This document shows positions 15,338 through 16,333 of a stretch of DNA of 16,333 bases, one piece after another; within the stretch, counting starts at the first letter, position 1; the number at the start of each line of letters is the position of its first letter. This stretch comes from a bacterium (GTDB lineage Bacteria; Chloroflexota; Dormibacteria; UBA8260; Bog-877). The stretch lies in assembly GCA_021791455.1 (NCBI GenBank), contig JAJYWM010000297.1, forward strand, positions 1 to 16,333, written 5' to 3'. Below the pieces are notes generated by a model. The model was not told the DNA's origin. It saw only the letters and a list, made by a program, of their open reading frames with translations, and searched no databases. Made by a program: the position numbers and the translations under genes.

Positions 15338-16231
15338 GTGCAAAACCAAAACCTGACAGATCAAGACACGCTAACAGTCGGCATCACCAGCTATAACGAA
15401 GGTGCTGCCATCACGGCAACTCTGAACTCCTTGTGGAGCGCTCTTTCAACTCTCGGCCGGCAGAATGCGTTCTTCATTCTCAGCGACAGCTCGGACTCCG
15501 ACGCTACCCTCCAGGCGGTCAAGGCATGGGCTGACCGAGCATCGCCTCGCATGGCGATCTACCACAGCGACAAACGACGGTCACTAAAGGAAGCTCTGAA
15601 CGAGATTCTCGAACGAGCGACGTCAGATCTTCTCATTTGCGTTAATGCAGATGTAGTGGTACCCGCCGACAGCCTCAAAAAGCTTCTTCAGCACCTCCAG
15701 GGCGAGATGCGGTGCGATATCGCGATCGGAACCAGTCTACCCGCTTGGAGAGGCAGAGGGCTAGCCGGCCGCGCGTCAACTTGGCAACTCAACGTGGTTT
15801 ACCGACTCGCTTGTCGACGGCCGTCCAATGCGCTGCGTGCGGACGGCGTGTTCTGGGGCTCGCGAAAGGCCTTCTATAGTTCATTCAGGTACAAGATTGC
15901 AGAGGGCTCGATCGCCGACGATGTCCAACTGACGGAGGCACTGTCGGGCAGCTCCTGGAAGGTGCGCAATGCGTTCGATGCGGTGGTTCTTAAGGTTCCT
16001 GCGTCTAGCTTGCGCGACTTCGCGGTTACTGCGCTACGCTCCTTTGCCGCCAACACCAATCATGTGGACACTCCTGGCCGCGCGGCAGCGGCCTTTGCGG
16101 AGGCTCTTTCAGATCCCGTCGGCGCCCTATGTTACCTGATTGCCCGCACCTACACGGCAGCCAGGCGGCGCGCACTTCGTCCGCTGGCCGCGACAGAGTA
16201 TTGGGAAATCGCCGCTACGACCAAACGCTGA
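15338..16231 (+). CDS. Family-2 glycosyltransferase with NAD in place of DXD
   Basis: The 297-residue product starts from a GTG; an in-frame TAA at 15326 rules out a longer N-terminus. GT2 landmarks are LTVGITSYNEGAAITATLNS (12-31), ILSDSSDSDAT (47-57), LICVNADVVVPADSLKKL (99-116), ADGVFWGSRKAF (168-179) and IADDVQLTEAL (192-202). The DXD position reads N103-A-D105, so the first metal ligand is Asn, while DD195-196 supplies the acceptor-site acids. It should act in the cytoplasm on the glycan, with unknown donor. No Shine-Dalgarno is visible before the GTG. A 142-base gap with no recognisable promoter separates it from the preceding coupled operon. Codon use is less GC-rich than in the left module. 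Confidence 0.85.
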   Translation: MQNQNLTDQDTLTVGITSYNEGAAITATLNSLWSALSTLGRQNAFFILSDSSDSDATLQAVKAWADRASPRMAIYHSDKRRSLKEALNEILERATSDLLICVNADVVVPADSLKKLLQHLQGEMRCDIAIGTSLPAWRGRGLAGRASTWQLNVVYRLACRRPSNALRADGVFWGSRKAFYSSFRYKIAEGSIADDVQLTEALSGSSWKVRNAFDAVVLKVPASSLRDFAVTALRSFAANTNHVDTPGRAAAAFAEALSDPVGALCYLIARTYTAARRRALRPLAATEYWEIAATTKR

Positions 16232-16333
16232 CCCGAGTTCGACAGTGACCTCTGCGGAAAGGGACGCTTCGGTGAGATCAGCTTGAGTTCACGGGAGGAG
16301 GCGCCGCCGGGAGCCGGCGTGTGCCTACGCGGC

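Noticed and set aside
3811..16245. 12-base direct repeat CGAGTTCGACAG at 3811-3822 and 16234-16245, both in non-coding DNA
   Set aside because: Several 12-base matches are expected by chance in a 16-kb window, and neither copy has a flanking pattern.
16232..16333. Possible next gene starting at TTG 16283 or GTG 16319
   Set aside because: GGGAGGAGG (16293-16301) is downstream of the TTG and too far from the GTG; too little sequence remains to judge.
1..16333. CRISPR arrays, tRNA or rRNA genes, insertion sequences
   Set aside because: I saw no regularly spaced repeats, no T-arm/anticodon-arm arrangement, and no intact transposase or paired terminal repeats.

Overview
This is a high-GC bacterial chromosomal window that reads almost entirely as a surface-polysaccharide (glycan) biosynthesis locus. 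GC in single 60-base lines counted by eye falls from about 65-68% in the left half to about 47-63% in the right half. It holds eleven well-supported protein genes plus one tentative small ORF. Ten of the eleven are on the + strand; a truncated gene at the left edge runs the other way. GTG starts, stop/start overlaps and the large extracytoplasmic GT-C proteins would fit an actinomycete or another high-GC lineage such as Chloroflexota. No taxonomic marker gene is present, so I do not name the organism.

Layout. Bases 1-383 (- strand) encode the N-terminus of a family-4-like glycosyltransferase, followed by a 527-base divergent gap. The left module (911-7525) holds a GDP-mannose 4,6-dehydratase (gmd), a polytopic GT-C-like membrane protein, and a terminator-like hairpin with a T run. 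A near-consensus sigma70-type promoter (TTGACT-17-GATACT) follows, with a leader of about 390 nt that contains a possible 69-aa ORF and a hairpin over a ribosome-binding site. The promoter feeds a DPM1-like family-2 glycosyltransferase, a Wzx/MOP-type flippase and a family-4 glycosyltransferase. Bases 7526-8137 hold no gene I can support.

The right module (8138-16231) is slightly lower in GC. It holds an FkbM-type methyltransferase, a 1090-aa membrane protein resembling AftD-type arabinofuranosyltransferases with a large exported domain, a class I methyltransferase, a family-2 and a family-4 glycosyltransferase, and a final family-2 glycosyltransferase. The first five of these are joined by stop/start overlaps of one to four bases, so they almost certainly form one translationally coupled operon.

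How the parts could work together (inference). Gmd supplies a GDP-6-deoxy-4-keto sugar. The cytoplasmic GT2 and GT4 enzymes build a lipid-linked glycan, and the two methyltransferases decorate it. The flippase moves it across the membrane. The DPM1-like enzyme could charge a polyprenyl-phosphate with a single sugar, which is the donor type used by GT-C enzymes; the two GT-C-like proteins could then extend or branch the glycan outside the cell. No recognisable Wzy polymerase, ligase or export ATPase lies inside the window, and the partner enzyme that would finish the Gmd product is also absent.
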